The translations under genes and the position numbers were made by a program. 64,000 nt of DNA. It comes from Verpa conica (taxonomy: Eukaryota; Ascomycota; Pezizomycetes; Pezizales; Morchellaceae). Within the stretch, counting starts at the first letter, position 1, and every line of letters starts with the position of its first letter. The notes beneath the pieces were generated by a model. It made no database searches. It was not told the origin of the DNA and was given only the letters and a program-made list of their open reading frames with translations. Location: positions 2,418,001-2,482,000 of the forward strand of contig JAUFSD010000002.1 in assembly GCA_033030425.1 (NCBI GenBank), given 5' to 3'. Of the stretch, positions 25,072 through 36,708 are shown one piece after another.

Positions 25072-25116
25072 AGACTAACATTACGAAACTTTAGAAAGGA
25101 AAGGATATATAATAAA

Positions 25117-26378
25117 ATGTCGAATTCATATATACAAAATCACCCGACTGTCCGAGATCTAGTAATATCGGTTTCATTGATGTTCCCGGTAGTAACAATT
25201 GCGGTGTTCTTTCGGGTTTGGGTAAATTATCGTATCAGGGCATATGGGAGAAAGTCTGTTCGGGTTAGCGACGGATGCATATTTGTTGCCTGGTTGGTTT
25301 TGGTTATGGGTTATACTTCCTGTATTTGGAAGTCAGTGATAGTGATAAAACATCGTAACTCGACTTACATACCAATTGGTCTAAGGGTGACTGCTAGTAA
25401 AGTAGGCTCTCCATCTTCGCTGGTATTGAGGCGGTACTAACTGTAGGTGGGTATAGGTGAGTGCCGCAGAGACATTGTTATACTATACTTCACTATGGCT
25501 AGTGAAGGCAGCGTTCATCTCAATGTACTTCGGGGTGGCCTCGAAGCTTTCCAAATGGCTGAAGTTCACATTATTCACGATGACTGCGGTCGTGTTCCTC
25601 GCATACCTAGCCACCATCCTAACAAGCATATTCTCATGCTGGCCCTTCTCCAAGAACTGGTCAGTACATACATACAATGCCCCCATTATTAGCTCATTCA
25701 CGAAGATCCAATCTAACAAACTCCCCACCCAAAAGGTACATCAGCGAAACAGATCTAGTCGGAGCCTGCCAAATGATCAACATCAAAACCTTCATCCACA
25801 CTACAGTCCTCAACATCGGTACCGACCTACTAGGTAAAGCACACTCAGTCACCCCTAAATACACCAAAGAGATACTAATCATACACACCTACACAGTAAT
25901 GATAATGCCTCTCCTAATCCTCCGCCTCTACACTCTCCGCCGCAGAGACATCTGTGGTGTTGCTTTTCTCCTTATCCTCGGCTCCATCTCAATATCTGCG
26001 GCTATTGTGCGTGCCGTAAACATCATTGCCATGAACCTCCGTACCCAAGACGGGTATGTGAATATCCGGCGTGTCGAGATTATATCATTCGCTGAGCTAT
26101 CTGCTGTTTTTTTGGCTGCTTGTGCACCTTCTATGAGGGCCTTGGCTCATAGTAAGAGGAAGAAGAGGGAGATGTCGAGGTGTATGTCGAGTAGGGAACA
26201 GGGGGCAGGGGCGTTTGAGTTGGATAAAGCGGTGTCGGCGGAGCCGCTGGTGAGGGCGTATATGCCAGAAGGTGAGTCGAAGCTGGTAGTGGTGAGCAGG
26301 GCCGAGAGTAAGGGTGAGAGTATGGTTTCGGTGTGGGAGAGGGAGAGGGAGTGCGTGTGCGTGTGCGATAGGGTTTGA
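25117..26378 (+). CDS. Fungal rhodopsin-like (SAT4/PTH11-type) seven-helix membrane protein
   Basis: Four exons, 25117..25401, 25457..25659, 25736..25833 and 25897..26378, give 355 residues. Seven hydrophobic segments can be placed at about 13-33, 52-70, 97-117, 130-155, 175-205, 212-235 and 252-272. The segments ETLLYYTSLWLVKAAFISMY, IFSCWPFSKNW and DLVGACQ follow the pattern of the fungal rhodopsin-like integral membrane domain (PF20684), found in hundreds of filamentous-fungal proteins. Most have no proven ligand; PTH11 relatives are proposed G-protein-coupled surface sensors. The tail (about 275-355) is basic, then Ser/Glu-rich, and cytoplasmic by prediction. No retinal-type lysine can be assigned, so it should not be called an opsin. 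Confidence 0.85.
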
Positions 26379-26841
26379 TTTCTTTTTTATTGTGATGAAT
26401 TACGAATATAAATAGGCCATGTATTTATGATTAAATTTAAATGAGTGGTTAGGCCTATATATAGATAGGAGTTCGGGTTTCTTTTTTATATTTCTAAATA
26501 ATATTTAACAGGAAACAATCTTATTAATTCTTATTCTTTTTAATACATATATATTATAATCAATTTCCTTCGTAATCTATCACCAGGTTATGAGCACCAG
26601 GGCCTTTGGGCTCCATGTACTTATGATTAATTCATTCATTCATCACCAGTTTATACTTATTCGAGTGACGGCTTGTGAAATCTTCGTTAATAAGCCACCC
26701 ATAAAGTCACTACAGATTCTTAATTAGAAAATAAAACTTATTTCAGTTAGACTACATGATGCTCCACCTCCGAAAAAGGGAAACAACCCCTAACTCCGAC
26801 CTAAACTCCAAAACCCTACCCATATCACACTTACCACCCCA
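26379..26841. other. AT-rich spacer between convergent genes
   Basis: No gene seen. It holds the 3' ends of two converging genes and, at 26603-26647, a TGTACTTATGATTAATT(CATT)n motif that recurs elsewhere in the window. Confidence 0.5.
26603..26647 (+). repeat. Dispersed tail motif, copy 1
   Basis: CTTTGGGCTCCATGTACTTA continues into TGATTAATT and then three CATT units. Related copies lie at 38970-39004 (plus) and 52564-52610 (minus), and a tail-only copy at 17952-17977 (minus). A unique body followed by a simple 4-nt tail resembles the 3' end of a short retroelement. Confidence 0.55.
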
Positions 26842-27777
26842 TCATACCGTTTTCTTCCCTTCACCATTCGTATCAACCACATCTGGGACACCAAAATCAA
26901 GCTCCAGCCCTTGCCACCAAAGTCCCCAATTCCATATTCCTTCCCCCTTCACAAACCCCTTTCCATCCCCATAATTTCCATCCTCAAGCCCACCTTTACA
27001 CCAAAACGGCGTGACCCACCCTGACATCTTTGGTTTAATGCTAAGCCACGTCTCTGTCCCGATCTTCCCATCAGTCTGCCATTGCGGGGACTGCGGGAGC
27101 GGTGGATCAACGATAGCTAGGTCTAACGGGGAAATTGCGGTTGTGAGCGGGAGGGAAGGGGCGAAGCGATAGGTTGTGATGTGGGCGGTGAAAAAAGGAG
27201 TTGATGGGTCAGAAGGTGAAGCGACATCAATTCTGGAGTAAGGGATTTTAGAGCCTTTGGGGGCGGGGTGGAAGTTGAAGGAGGCCAGGGCTTTGGCGAT
27301 GTTCCAGTTCCTGCGTCCTGTTTGATTTAGGGTTAGTATATTTCTGTGAGTAATCTTATGAGGGGCATTTGTAGTACCATTAAACACAGACGCCAAAGAT
27401 GAGACGTAGATTCTAGTAATCCTCACTTTCTCATCTTTTGTCCCAGGTACACGGAACCTTCCCGGCATCCATATGATTTCATCGTAAGGTCCTATAGTTA
27501 CGCGTTATTAATAAATAAGAAATGGGGACTAGACTGCAAACATACCAACAGGCGTCTCAGTATACCTCACCACCTGTATTGTTGAAATCCCACCCTTATA
27601 TTCCCCACTTACAGCTGGATCCGCATAACTTGCGCCCGCTTCAGTCACGCCATAAGCCTCCACTGGCGGATGTTGAGCTTTCCCTGGAGCGACATAGGCG
27701 AGCAACCAGAAGGCTTCGCCGCGGCAATGCCATGGCGCTGGAGCGATGGGGAAGGGGATATCATCAGTAGACGTCAT
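26842..27777 (-). CDS. Acetoacetate decarboxylase-fold protein
   Basis: Three exons, 27546..27777, 27378..27491 and 26842..27317, give 273 residues. FPIAPAPWHCRGEAFWLLAY, GPYDEIIWMPGRFRV, VRITRIYVSSLASVFNGRRN and NIAKALASF follow a conserved fungal family of the acetoacetate decarboxylase superfamily. In bacterial ADC a Schiff-base lysine lies in GRE-x4-PKK-L; here the matching stretch reads GRRNWNIAKAL, so Lys124 may be that lysine while its neighbour is Ala. Whether it decarboxylates anything is unknown; fungal relatives are mostly uncharacterised. It converges with the rhodopsin-like gene. Splice phases restore FNGRRNW and VGPYDE exactly. Confidence 0.78.
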
Positions 27778-28421
27778 GTTTTCGGTTCTATGATTTCAGA
27801 ATGCTAGATCGCAGGGCGGTTCATAGGTATAAGAGAGGCGAAGAGGGGGGGCATTCAACCCCTAATGCTCTTTAAGCTGTCCGACCCTGTTTTCACCTCC
27901 AATAGAAGCCGCCGATAGCATGTGATAATTGAGCTTGCAAAGTGCGGAGGTTCCTTTTTGGGGTGCTGGTTGCCAGAGATTCAGACCCAAGACTCGGGAG
28001 TAAAGCCTAGTCCAGCCATATCTGCTCTAATCTCTACTTGATCGGCAGCGAGGGCCCATACTTTGCCGATCTCATATCTTATCCCCCGGGTCTCAGTTGA
28101 CCCAGTTGCATGAGTAAAGTACATACTGAGCCCCACGTGACCTGACCCTGGGTCTCTGGAGCCTAGATTCCAGTGCTTCGAATAATTATTATCAAGCACA
28201 GAGTATATAATAAGGTAAATCTACTTGAAATCACGGGATATCACTCGAGAATTCCTAGGCGACTTTTGTAACGTGACCAGTATTCGGTCGCAATGCGGCA
28301 CCTTAAATCCCGGATCAAGGGAGAAAAGAAATATAGGAATAAAAAAAAACAATAAAAGAAAGCCAAAAGAGTAAGAAATAAAGAATACAAATACCGACAA
28401 TAAAAATAAAACTAAGATAAA
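27778..28421. other. Intergenic spacer
   Basis: Promoter side of the ADC-like gene and 3' side of the transcription-factor gene. A 72-codon frame at 27981-28199 (minus) has no recognisable features. An A-rich stretch lies near 28321-28400. Confidence 0.5.
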
Positions 28422-30673
28422 TCAAGCAACACGCCTTAAGAATGCGTCTAATGACTTTGGAGAATATCGTAACCGCTTGTTATACTCCCAGCCATTGTCT
28501 CCCACAAGACCTACATCCCTCCCCCTCTTCTTCGAAGGGCTCATGTTTACCTTGCTTAAGCTAGGCGTATTTATTGTTTTAGGACTCAAATTCGGCCTAG
28601 GCGTATCAAAAATTTTAGGACTTAAACCTGAACATGAACAATCGCCTAGTGTCCAGGCTTCTTGGTGAGATCCGCCAGAACTTGTAGTATAATAAGTGCA
28701 GTTGCTCGGGGGTGTTGAATCATTACTGTCATCTCTATCGTATACGTATGGTTTTCGGATGATATCTAAAAGACCATTGGTGATTTCTGGGACTTCTGGC
28801 GAGAGTGGTATCCCAACTATACCGAATTTATCTGGCCCATGAAACAATGGCGATAGATCACTGGGTTTAGGATCAAAGTGCTGAACTGATGAAGATGATA
28901 GTGCCCGGTTGGGGGATCTGCAGTCCGCATCACCCTCGCCAACCGCTTCCCTGAAAGGTGCTAGAAGCTTCAAGTAGCACCGGGCTAGTTCATCTTTCTT
29001 AGCGGAAGCTTCAATAACTGCAAGGCATTTCGACGCATCAATAAGATCATTCTGGTAGCTTTTCCGTGGTTGGCCAAGTAGCTTCTTTTGTGCTGCAAAG
29101 AAGAGCAGGATAACGCTTGCATTGAATGAAGAGCAACTACTCCCGTTAGACTATTAAAAATTCCAAAAGAAGTAGACTAGAGAGGTTCAAACATTGCCAG
29201 CCAGCACTTCTTGAATAAACCCCCTCCATATTCAGCATAGAGCAGCGCAAGGATCCCTGCAGTCTGTTTTGCAGCCGAAATGCACGCATTGACATATGGC
29301 ATAGAATCCTTTAGCGGTTCATCTAAGCAATTTCCTTTTCTGCTAAAAATCTCTATCATGACCCTCCGCGTTAAGAGGATGATGGTCGAGAGATACATAA
29401 TATGAATTGTAAATACCGTTGTTCTCTCCCCAGGGCTCACATAAGATGAAAGAATACTGGCAAGCCGCATCGAATCAGGAAGATTATCGAACCAATCCTC
29501 TAACTTCAACATGAATTCACGGACAACCGGGAGGCTCACGGTTGGTGGAACAAAGACATTTTTGAGGATTTGAGCATTTAAAATACCAATCTTGACGAGC
29601 TCCAATTGAATCGCGTTACATTTGCTAGGTCCCTGGTTATCGAGAGATTGTTCCTGAAACCTAAATTAGCATGGACCAAAATGGAGTAGCTTCTGCTAAT
29701 TTATACCAATTCAGAAAGATCAACGCTACCGCATTCAAGGCTATAGACTGGAATACGACCCAGAGAGGCCGCTACCCAACTGGAGAATGTTGTTAGGAAT
29801 TTTCATGGTAGTCCACGAGCCTGGGCGCCAAACCTCTCAAAAAATATTAATGTACGCCATAATCTCCTCAGTCCAATCCAATTGTCGTATAGTATATTAT
29901 CAGGCTGTTGACTGTACTGAAGACCTCTCGAGTGACCAATTTTCAGAGCACTCCCTGGTCACTTATTTCAGGAAAAGAAATATTACTTCTTCCGCTCGTG
30001 ATAACTCACTAATATAACTCCAACTTGAGATTCGTTTCTCGGATAACAAAAACATTGAGCATAGCCCAAGCAATCTCATCCCTCTCAAATCATCCTCTTC
30101 TAAGCAGTCATCCAAGTGCGCTTTAACTGTGTTGAAATATCCATGCACAACCTCGCTAGAAACTCGTTCTTCCCATTGAGACCCAACAGCTGCAGCAGCG
30201 AATAGTTCGCATAGCATTAACAAGGAGGCGTTCCCAGAGTACACAGCTTTCAGTATCTCTCTAGCCTCTTTCTCGTCAATAAAATAGAGATGTAGAGAAG
30301 CTGACTGTATGTGGAACAGTCCCTCAATAGCCATCAGCGTTGTCTCGTATGGCGGAAGGCTGTCATTTGTAAATATTTTGAAAGGCTGGGTTGAATGCCA
30401 CCTGAGTTCATGGCTGGATTTCGGCCGGAAGTTTTCAGGGAGGAGTTCTACTAGCTCCTTAGATAATGAAAACTCGGAAGTTTCGGTCAAAGAGCCTCGT
30501 TCTGATGTTACCCTGGTATCCCACATGGCGGCGTCTGTAGCGTTTTGATGAAGTGCAGAGACATTTGTTAAAGTTTTGAGGTCAGAAATTTCCGATAGCG
30601 AGCTTTCTTTCTGTGCTAAAGACTGTGGTGATTCATTGCATATTCTGAGAACTGAGGTCGAACCTGGAACCAT
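28422..30673 (-). CDS. Fungal-specific transcription-factor middle homology region protein
   Basis: Five exons, 30010..30673, 29834..29954, 29707..29779, 29193..29653 and 28422..29139, give 678 residues. The core matches the fungal_trans/MHR domain of zinc-cluster regulators: LCELFAAAAVGSQWE, ISSWSYIRSALKIGHSRGLQ, IGLRRLWRTLIFFESWVAAS, LGRIPVYSLE and LEDWFDNLPDSM. Several of these appear only after splicing. The tail has repeated short motifs (FDTPRPNLSPKTINTPSL) and a basic KKRGRD, perhaps a nuclear signal. No Zn2Cys6 motif is seen in the first 100 residues or in any frame directly upstream, so either a distal exon is missing from my model or the protein lacks a DNA-binding domain. The last acceptor (GGGAG, 29140) is weak. 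The regulated pathway is unknown. Confidence 0.75.
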
Positions 30674-31791
30674 TTTGATGAGATGGACACTTGAATACCT
30701 TGGAACATTCTCCGCTAGCCAGTAGTTACTCTAGCTATGGAGTACAAGCTTGTGGAGGGGGGATTGTTACTTAGCTGGAGCTAGATTTCCAGATATGGAG
30801 AAATTGAGGTCTAGGCTAGGTGTCCAGTAGGATTCGATATGTTTTTCCGCGGGCATGTACAAGAAGGAGAGTTGGATTGAAGTAAGTGTGTGGTTGCCCC
30901 CAAACGCCATCATCTCTGATGAGGCCATGATGTCACTCTGACACCAGCAGCACGAACTCAGCTCTTGTTGCGTGTGGACTAACGCAGGACACTGGCTGGT
31001 ACCCGAGCTTTATCTCTTCTAGGGTTGGAGACAGATAACGGTGTAGGAGTGAATACATGTACCTTGCAACAACAAATCCCAACATTGCAGCATTTTTGAC
31101 ACCTCCCCCCCTTTTCGAAGCCAAGATCCTCCTGTATGTCTCAAATTATCGATCTCCAATGGTATCCTGTTCAGACATATTCTTGTGGGTTTCCACCTGT
31201 ACTACAGGGATTGTTTTCTGGTTCACATAAACAAACTTACCCAGTCATATAACTAGGCAAACGGAAAAGAGCTCCTAGCCAAGAACTGCGGCTTAAGGAG
31301 CCCTATTTCGTAAGCCTTTTAGTTTTAGGCACCCTCATTCCTCATTGCCTGTGTTTGAAGGCCGTACGCACATATAGTTAGACAACGGCTATAACTCCGT
31401 AGGTCATGTTCATATACATGTAGTTATATACGTGATTAGTATTCAGTACATGTAGTTCATGTATTCTAGATTAGCCAGCCGGTAGTCCGATACTGTTTCT
31501 GTCGCTTCATTCGCACGACAAATACGTTTTCGAGCCTGGGTCTGGGATCAATATAGAGGTAGGGTAGGTCTCATGGGTGGAGGCCGATTAAGCGAAGGGC
31601 CTATTTCTTTGCCAGTCAACTCGTGCTCATGCATTATCACTCGCACATCTAAGGAGGTTTTTGGCCTAGTCAGCTTTCTCAACCGACCTCTAAAAGCAGG
31701 GGTCCCCATCATCCATTTCATCAAATTTTAATCTACTTTGGATCTTCGTTCTCCTCAATACTCCTGACCTGCATTCTTCTAGCCCAGGGTA
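30674..31791. other. Divergent intergenic region
   Basis: Between the minus-strand regulator and the plus-strand unknown gene. No Zn2Cys6-like exon (C-x2-C-x6-C) was found on the minus strand. Three TACATGTA palindromes lie at about 31053-31455. A 63-codon minus frame at 30933-31124 is not convincing. Confidence 0.5.
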
Positions 31792-32448
31792 ATGTCGGCT
31801 CCTCCCGAATTCATTGAAGGAGTTGCAGTTTTCCGTAAAAGTGAACGGTACGATATCAGTGGGAGCAGGAAATACCAACCCTACCCGTTTCAAAGTTCTG
31901 TTCTAGTTCCGGGAAACCACTGCTCCTTCCCCACCCCTGGTCTAGGCCTTAAGCTCCGAATCTATTGTCCGTTCGACCGGCCACTTGGATGCCGCCCTCA
32001 TACCCATGCGTGTCCTGTCAAATCGCTAAAATTTACATCTGAAGGCCCCGAAGGCCGTCCCGAAGTGGGGGGAGATGGACCATTAGGCGATGGACCATTC
32101 GTCGTTTTCAGAAAAGATTACAAACCTCTGCATCCGAAACAAGTGCAAGCCCTTTGGAAGTATCTTCGGAACTTTGTATTTGGAACTGATCATACTGGTG
32201 GTGGTGGGCCTGGGCCTACTTATTTTCGTCTTTCAATTCCAGACAGCACCCAATTTAGGTCTAACTTGACGAATGGGAGAATTGGGATTACTGATACTAT
32301 CCATAGGCAGGAATGGGACTACGAGGACTTTTTGAAATCCTACTTTACCCTGGATAACTTCCACGCATTCTTTTGTGTTACTAAACATCAGCGGCTAAGT
32401 AATGGAGACGAGAGTTGGAGGAGTGCGGTTTCGCCTTATGATGAGTAG
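31792..32448 (+). CDS. Unknown protein (218 aa, single exon)
   Basis: An open frame of 218 codons in otherwise stop-rich DNA, with balanced codon use. I do not recognise the family. It is soluble: no signal peptide and no membrane segment. Visible features are a Cys/His/Pro cluster around residues 62-78 (CPFDRPLGCRPHTHACPVK), a Gly/Pro-rich linker and an aromatic C-terminal half (YFRLSIP, WDYEDFLKSYFTLDNFHAFF). The Cys/His cluster could bind metal, which is only a guess. It may have introns at the edges that I cannot see. Confidence 0.55.
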   Translation: MSAPPEFIEGVAVFRKSERYDISGSRKYQPYPFQSSVLVPGNHCSFPTPGLGLKLRIYCPFDRPLGCRPHTHACPVKSLKFTSEGPEGRPEVGGDGPLGDGPFVVFRKDYKPLHPKQVQALWKYLRNFVFGTDHTGGGGPGPTYFRLSIPDSTQFRSNLTNGRIGITDTIHRQEWDYEDFLKSYFTLDNFHAFFCVTKHQRLSNGDESWRSAVSPYDE

Positions 32449-33615
32449 ATCAAGGTGCTTTGAAGAGAATCTGGCTAGCTGCAAGCAGGATTAATATATT
32501 ATTGAAAGAATTACGCGGCTGTGATTAAACACTTTCCTCTCCTATTTCTCGTTTTGGAGGGGTAATTATCGACTTTATGAATATTCTAGCGCCGTTAATC
32601 CCTTCTTTCTCGGTAATAGGATTAGCTGCCATTACCACACAAGATTTCTTTGATTGACGCTAGCATATACATGTATGTACCTACATATACGCCAGTTCTT
32701 TTTCCTTTTTTACACAGGGACCACGTAAATCTTATATAAACAGTATCTAGTCATAAACTGATAATTCCCAGCAATAAAGATCTAGAGGCTGCGTTTTTAT
32801 AGTCGATTCCCACAATAAAAGATGCCTATACCGAGTGTTGATAAAATAATATTGTAGCCTTACGTTGCCTAAATTTCAGTCAAATAAACCAGGGATTCTT
32901 ATCTGGTTCTAATTTTCATGAAATCTAAGATGATTTATTTTAAGTTCTCTATTCAGCTAGAAACTACAGTACCTTAATCCTTCCTCCAAAGTTATGCCAC
33001 GGTCCAGTCAGAAAGGTTTTATATCTTAGCCTAAACCTCTACTACAAAAGACCGGGGGTTCCTCCCATAATAATGAGTTTAGATACCCTATCTTCTCTTT
33101 CTCCTTTACAGCCACTATAATTATCTATCAGTCCTTTTTAAGGAAACACTGCCCATTGGTTTGAACCAGGCTTGAAAGCACAAACAGAAAATGGAGGGGA
33201 GGCTAATATACTACATGTATCTCTACATATTTATATTCTTTTATCCCATAACCCGGTGAAGCTGCCCCTTTTCCGTGGGGCTCAAAATTCTATGGCTAGG
33301 CTCAGGCTTCTACTCTTTTCATAGGCTACTATACGTTGATCCACCGCCACTTTGGGGGGCAGCATTTTTCACCGGGTTATGGGATAGCCTTAATACCTGA
33401 GCGATCGTCTCGAGTGAGAAATTATAACCAAGAATTACACTCAATTCAAATATATGTAACTATGATATCTCCGCTCGCCCAAAGGTCTAAATTTCAAGCC
33501 TAAAAGCCTTCTGTTTGTACCTTGCCTCGAGAAATAAAATAAAAACTCCATATGAGCATCAATACAATATTTAAAACAAAACGAGGCCAACACCACTAAT
33601 GTCACCTAAGCAGAA
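32449..33615. other. Spacer between convergent genes, with a MITE
   Basis: No gene seen. Contains the 141-nt TIR element at 33244-33384 and two TACATGTA palindromes (near 32668 and 33212). Confidence 0.5.
33244..33384. mobile_element. MITE with TCCCATAACCCGGTGAA termini and TA duplication
   Basis: The left end TCCCATAACCCGGTGAAGCT and the right end, reverse complemented, TCCCATAACCCGGTGAAAAA match perfectly for 17 nt; the match resumes with CTGCCCC after a short gap. TA flanks both ends (33242-33243 and 33385-33386). At 141 nt it has no coding capacity. A diverged relative lies at about 53222-53328. Confidence 0.82.
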
Positions 33616-36600
33616 CTATTCATCAATCTTAACACTACTCCACTGCTTTCCCTTCCCTCCCTTCTTCATCACCCTTTGCCTCGATAGCAACTGCGAAATA
33701 ATGAAATGGTTCACATCCTCATCTGCCCAGTAGCTGAGATGGCTCGCGATACTAGCGATCAAGCTTATGTCGAAAACGCCCCTTTTTAATGGAGTAAATA
33801 TCCATCCCGAAAATAAATTAGTACTGGAAAAACTTACTCTTGGATAGCAAAGTCGATTCTACCTGTTGCGTTCAGAGCTCTCACCTTCGCCTCTTCCCCT
33901 TTCAACTGCGCAGCTTTCTCTTCGGCCTCAAGTCTATCCTCTTCTCCTTCTTCTCCTTCTTCTCCTTCGACGGCAGACTTCCGCCGTTTCTGGAAGCCTG
34001 CGTAAAGTGTCTCGATCTCATCATCTATTAGTGTCGGTGGGTGCTGTTGCCCATCATCCCCTGATACAGGTTTCTTGTCTGTGTCGGTGACTATGATGCT
34101 CGAAGTAGACTGCGGGATATGTGTGTCGTTGAATCCAAGCGATCGGTTGAGAATAGAGGATGCAATACCAGAGGAAAGAGAGGTCCACATACTACTAACA
34201 CTACGAGATACGCTCTGTCCGATACCACTGATCCCACCAACTAGCTGACCAGAGGAGAAAAGACCTCGTTTAGTATATGGGAGTGGTTGTGGTTTTAGTG
34301 ATGCCATAGCTTTAGAAACAAGGGGTTCGATACGGTATGAGATTGGGTCAGTTGGATGAAAGATGTTGAATAGCTGCTGACATTTCGGAGATGAGACTGG
34401 GAAGAGAGAACCACCATGATATCGAGGTGTAGATGAGGTGGTCGCAGAAGTGTGGTAGTCTTCTGGCTCATCCCCAGCCGACTCTGGGATGAGTTCGCCG
34501 TCATAGAACTTACGAGAGGCGATAGTACGCCCTTTCAGCATTTGGAATAGTCCAATGGGAGATCCGAGGCAGAAAAACGACTCCACAGGGAAATCAAGGT
34601 TAATATCTGGTTTCCCAGATCCCATTGCTGGGCGGCTATTGTTCCCAAGAGGTTGCCGACAAAGAATATCGAACAGGATCGCAGACCCAAGGGAGTGTCC
34701 TACGAGCGAGACTTTGCCTTTGAATGATGGGTTCCGCTGTTTGAATAACTTATAGATGCGGTTGCATTCCGCTAGTACTGTTTGGATAATATGTTCCCTG
34801 TATGTCGCTGACTGGTATAGGAGGACGTCCAGAGCTAGGTCAGTCATGAGAGAGCGGACAGCGGGAACACCTTCAACAGTTATATCTGCTAAGGACGGAT
34901 ATTCGTCTTCGTACCCTATAGAGCCGGAGGAAAGGTCCGTTTCTTGTCTGTTTGTGCGGAGTGATTGTTTTGGGAAGTCGAGGAGGTGGCGCCAGCAGAC
35001 AGGAAGACATTGCACCTTACAGTTTTTCTTCTTTTCGTCGACTTCATCATTCAGAACTTGTAAATCCGGAGACAATGAGTATACACTCTTCAGGGTCTTC
35101 CGGAATACGTTAACATCATGCACGAAGTTCACACTCTCCATGCGCATAGACAGCTTTTGTCCAATTCCATGCGTCACCAATAATAAGTGCTCAATCTCCC
35201 TCTCGGGATCATCGCTCTCTTCATCAGCTATGTAATCTTCCTTCATCTCCGTTTCAAGCATTTCATCTTGTGTTTTTTCCTGCCCTCCCCCTTCGCCTAT
35301 GACGAGGGAAGACATTCGACGTTCTAATGCACGGCGGTGGCTCTGTTCAACTGTCTCTTCCTCGGCAGATGGAGAAGGGGTTCGGACGGCAGGTGGCATG
35401 GACTTTCGTTTGTATTTCTTATCCATCTCTTCTTTATCCCTTTTCTCCTTCTCCCCCAGTACAGGGGTCATAGGCCTACTCAGATCCTTCTTCTCAATCT
35501 TCACACCTTCCGAGTACCCTCTCACCAGCTTCTGCCCACCCAGCACTGTTGATGAGAGTTTCCCGTAGAAATCGTCGCTCCTCAATAACGCTGTATTGGG
35601 GTCTACATAAACTACGAAGCTGTTCAGATGAGCACCGAATAACCTCCACTGTGGAAGTGGGGCTGCTGCGAGAGCGGGTTGGTCCTTTGTTGGTGTTACT
35701 GGGCGCAGAGAGTCTTTATCTTCGAGGGCTATGGGTGCAAGGTTCTCCATAACCTTTTTTGCAAGCTGGGAGGTGATTGGATCGGGAGTTTTTGGCCTGC
35801 TAGGGTTGTTGCGGAAGGGTTTGATGCGAAGGTAGCCTTCTTCAATTTGTGTAGCCAGGTTCTCGTCGCAAGGACGGAGTGTACTACCCTCTTTTTTTAC
35901 TTTTAGTAGGAAGTTATAATAGAGAGAAAAGGCAGAAATCAAATTTCCCAATACTAAAATGTGTATATATACCTTGAAAAAACCATGTTCCACGCCGTAC
36001 ATCATATGCAGGACCGAGCCAATACACTGGCGTCAACTCTCGCTTTTTGATATCTACGTCAAAGAGATAATCCTCATTAACCGGTACCTCAATACTTTCT
36101 TCAACAGGAACCTTTTGCTGAGAGCTTCCTAGATCTCCTCCGGAGCTATCCTCCAGATGCCGACTATAAGCTGAAGATTCCCGATCGATTGCATCTTCTT
36201 CCTCAGAGAGTTTCTGAAATGCAACTTCTATTGCACGGGAGTCACGGGCACCAAAAGAAACAAATTTTGAAGGGAGTTTAGGAGGTTTCGCTGCTGCAGG
36301 TTCATTTAATTGGAATGGTTTGCGTTTTGGCACCTAGAGTAAGTTAATTAGAGGAGCCTGATAATGGGGGGGGATAGAAATTACATCCACTGCATAGAAC
36401 CACCGGACCTGTAACGGTGGACAATCGGCAGGATACTCCTTCTGGGAGAGACGGTGTCGAAACGAGGAAACAGTATGATCATTTGCTGCAGGCTGAGGTT
36501 GTTGTGGGGCAGAATGTGGAGGGTGTGGGGTAGTAGATCTAGGTATCTGGGGGGTTCTCTCTTGTGCTTGCGTTCGGGAATGTTGCATGGGTGGTTGTTG

Positions 36601-36708
36601 AGGTTGAAGGTTTTTTGAACTTGAGCTGGTAGCCATGGGCTCTGGCGGAATGTATATTCGTTTCGTGAACCGTACAAGACGGCTTACGAGGACTGGGAGT
36701 TTTGCCAA
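33616..36708 (-). CDS. DDHD-domain phospholipase (intracellular PA-PLA1 family)
   Basis: Four exons, 36385..36708, 35973..36333, 33838..35890 and 33616..33781, give 967 residues. A Gln/Pro-rich N-terminus precedes a conserved region (PADCPPLQVRWFYAVD, WFFQEGSTLRPCDENLA). The lipase core has LLLVTHGIGQ and the nucleophile motif VGHSLGSA near residue 625. The DDHD domain follows (FPVESFFCLGSPIGLF, FNIFHPTDPISYRIEPLV) and ends with SYWADEDVNHFI in the last exon. Relatives (mammalian PA-PLA1, KIAA0725p, SEC23IP; yeast YOR022C) cleave phosphatidic acid or other phospholipids and act around the Golgi, ER and mitochondria. An acidic GEEGEEGEED repeat interrupts the DDHD region. The final 55-codon exon is essential, since it supplies the last conserved D/H residues. 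Confidence 0.93.

Larger units (their letters stand above)
21742..25116. other. Gene-free region with inverted-repeat elements
   Basis: About 3.4 kb of AT-rich DNA without a supportable gene. It contains two TIR elements (22298-22404 and 23246-23439) and G14, C13 and C15 homopolymers. The downstream end is the promoter region of the rhodopsin-like gene. Confidence 0.5.

Noticed and set aside
27981..28199. 72-codon minus-strand frame
   Set aside because: No motif and no splice continuation; lies between two supported genes and is likely chance.
30933..31124. 63-codon minus-strand frame upstream of the transcription factor, examined as a missing zinc-cluster exon
   Set aside because: It has only one Cys and no C-x2-C-x6-C pattern.
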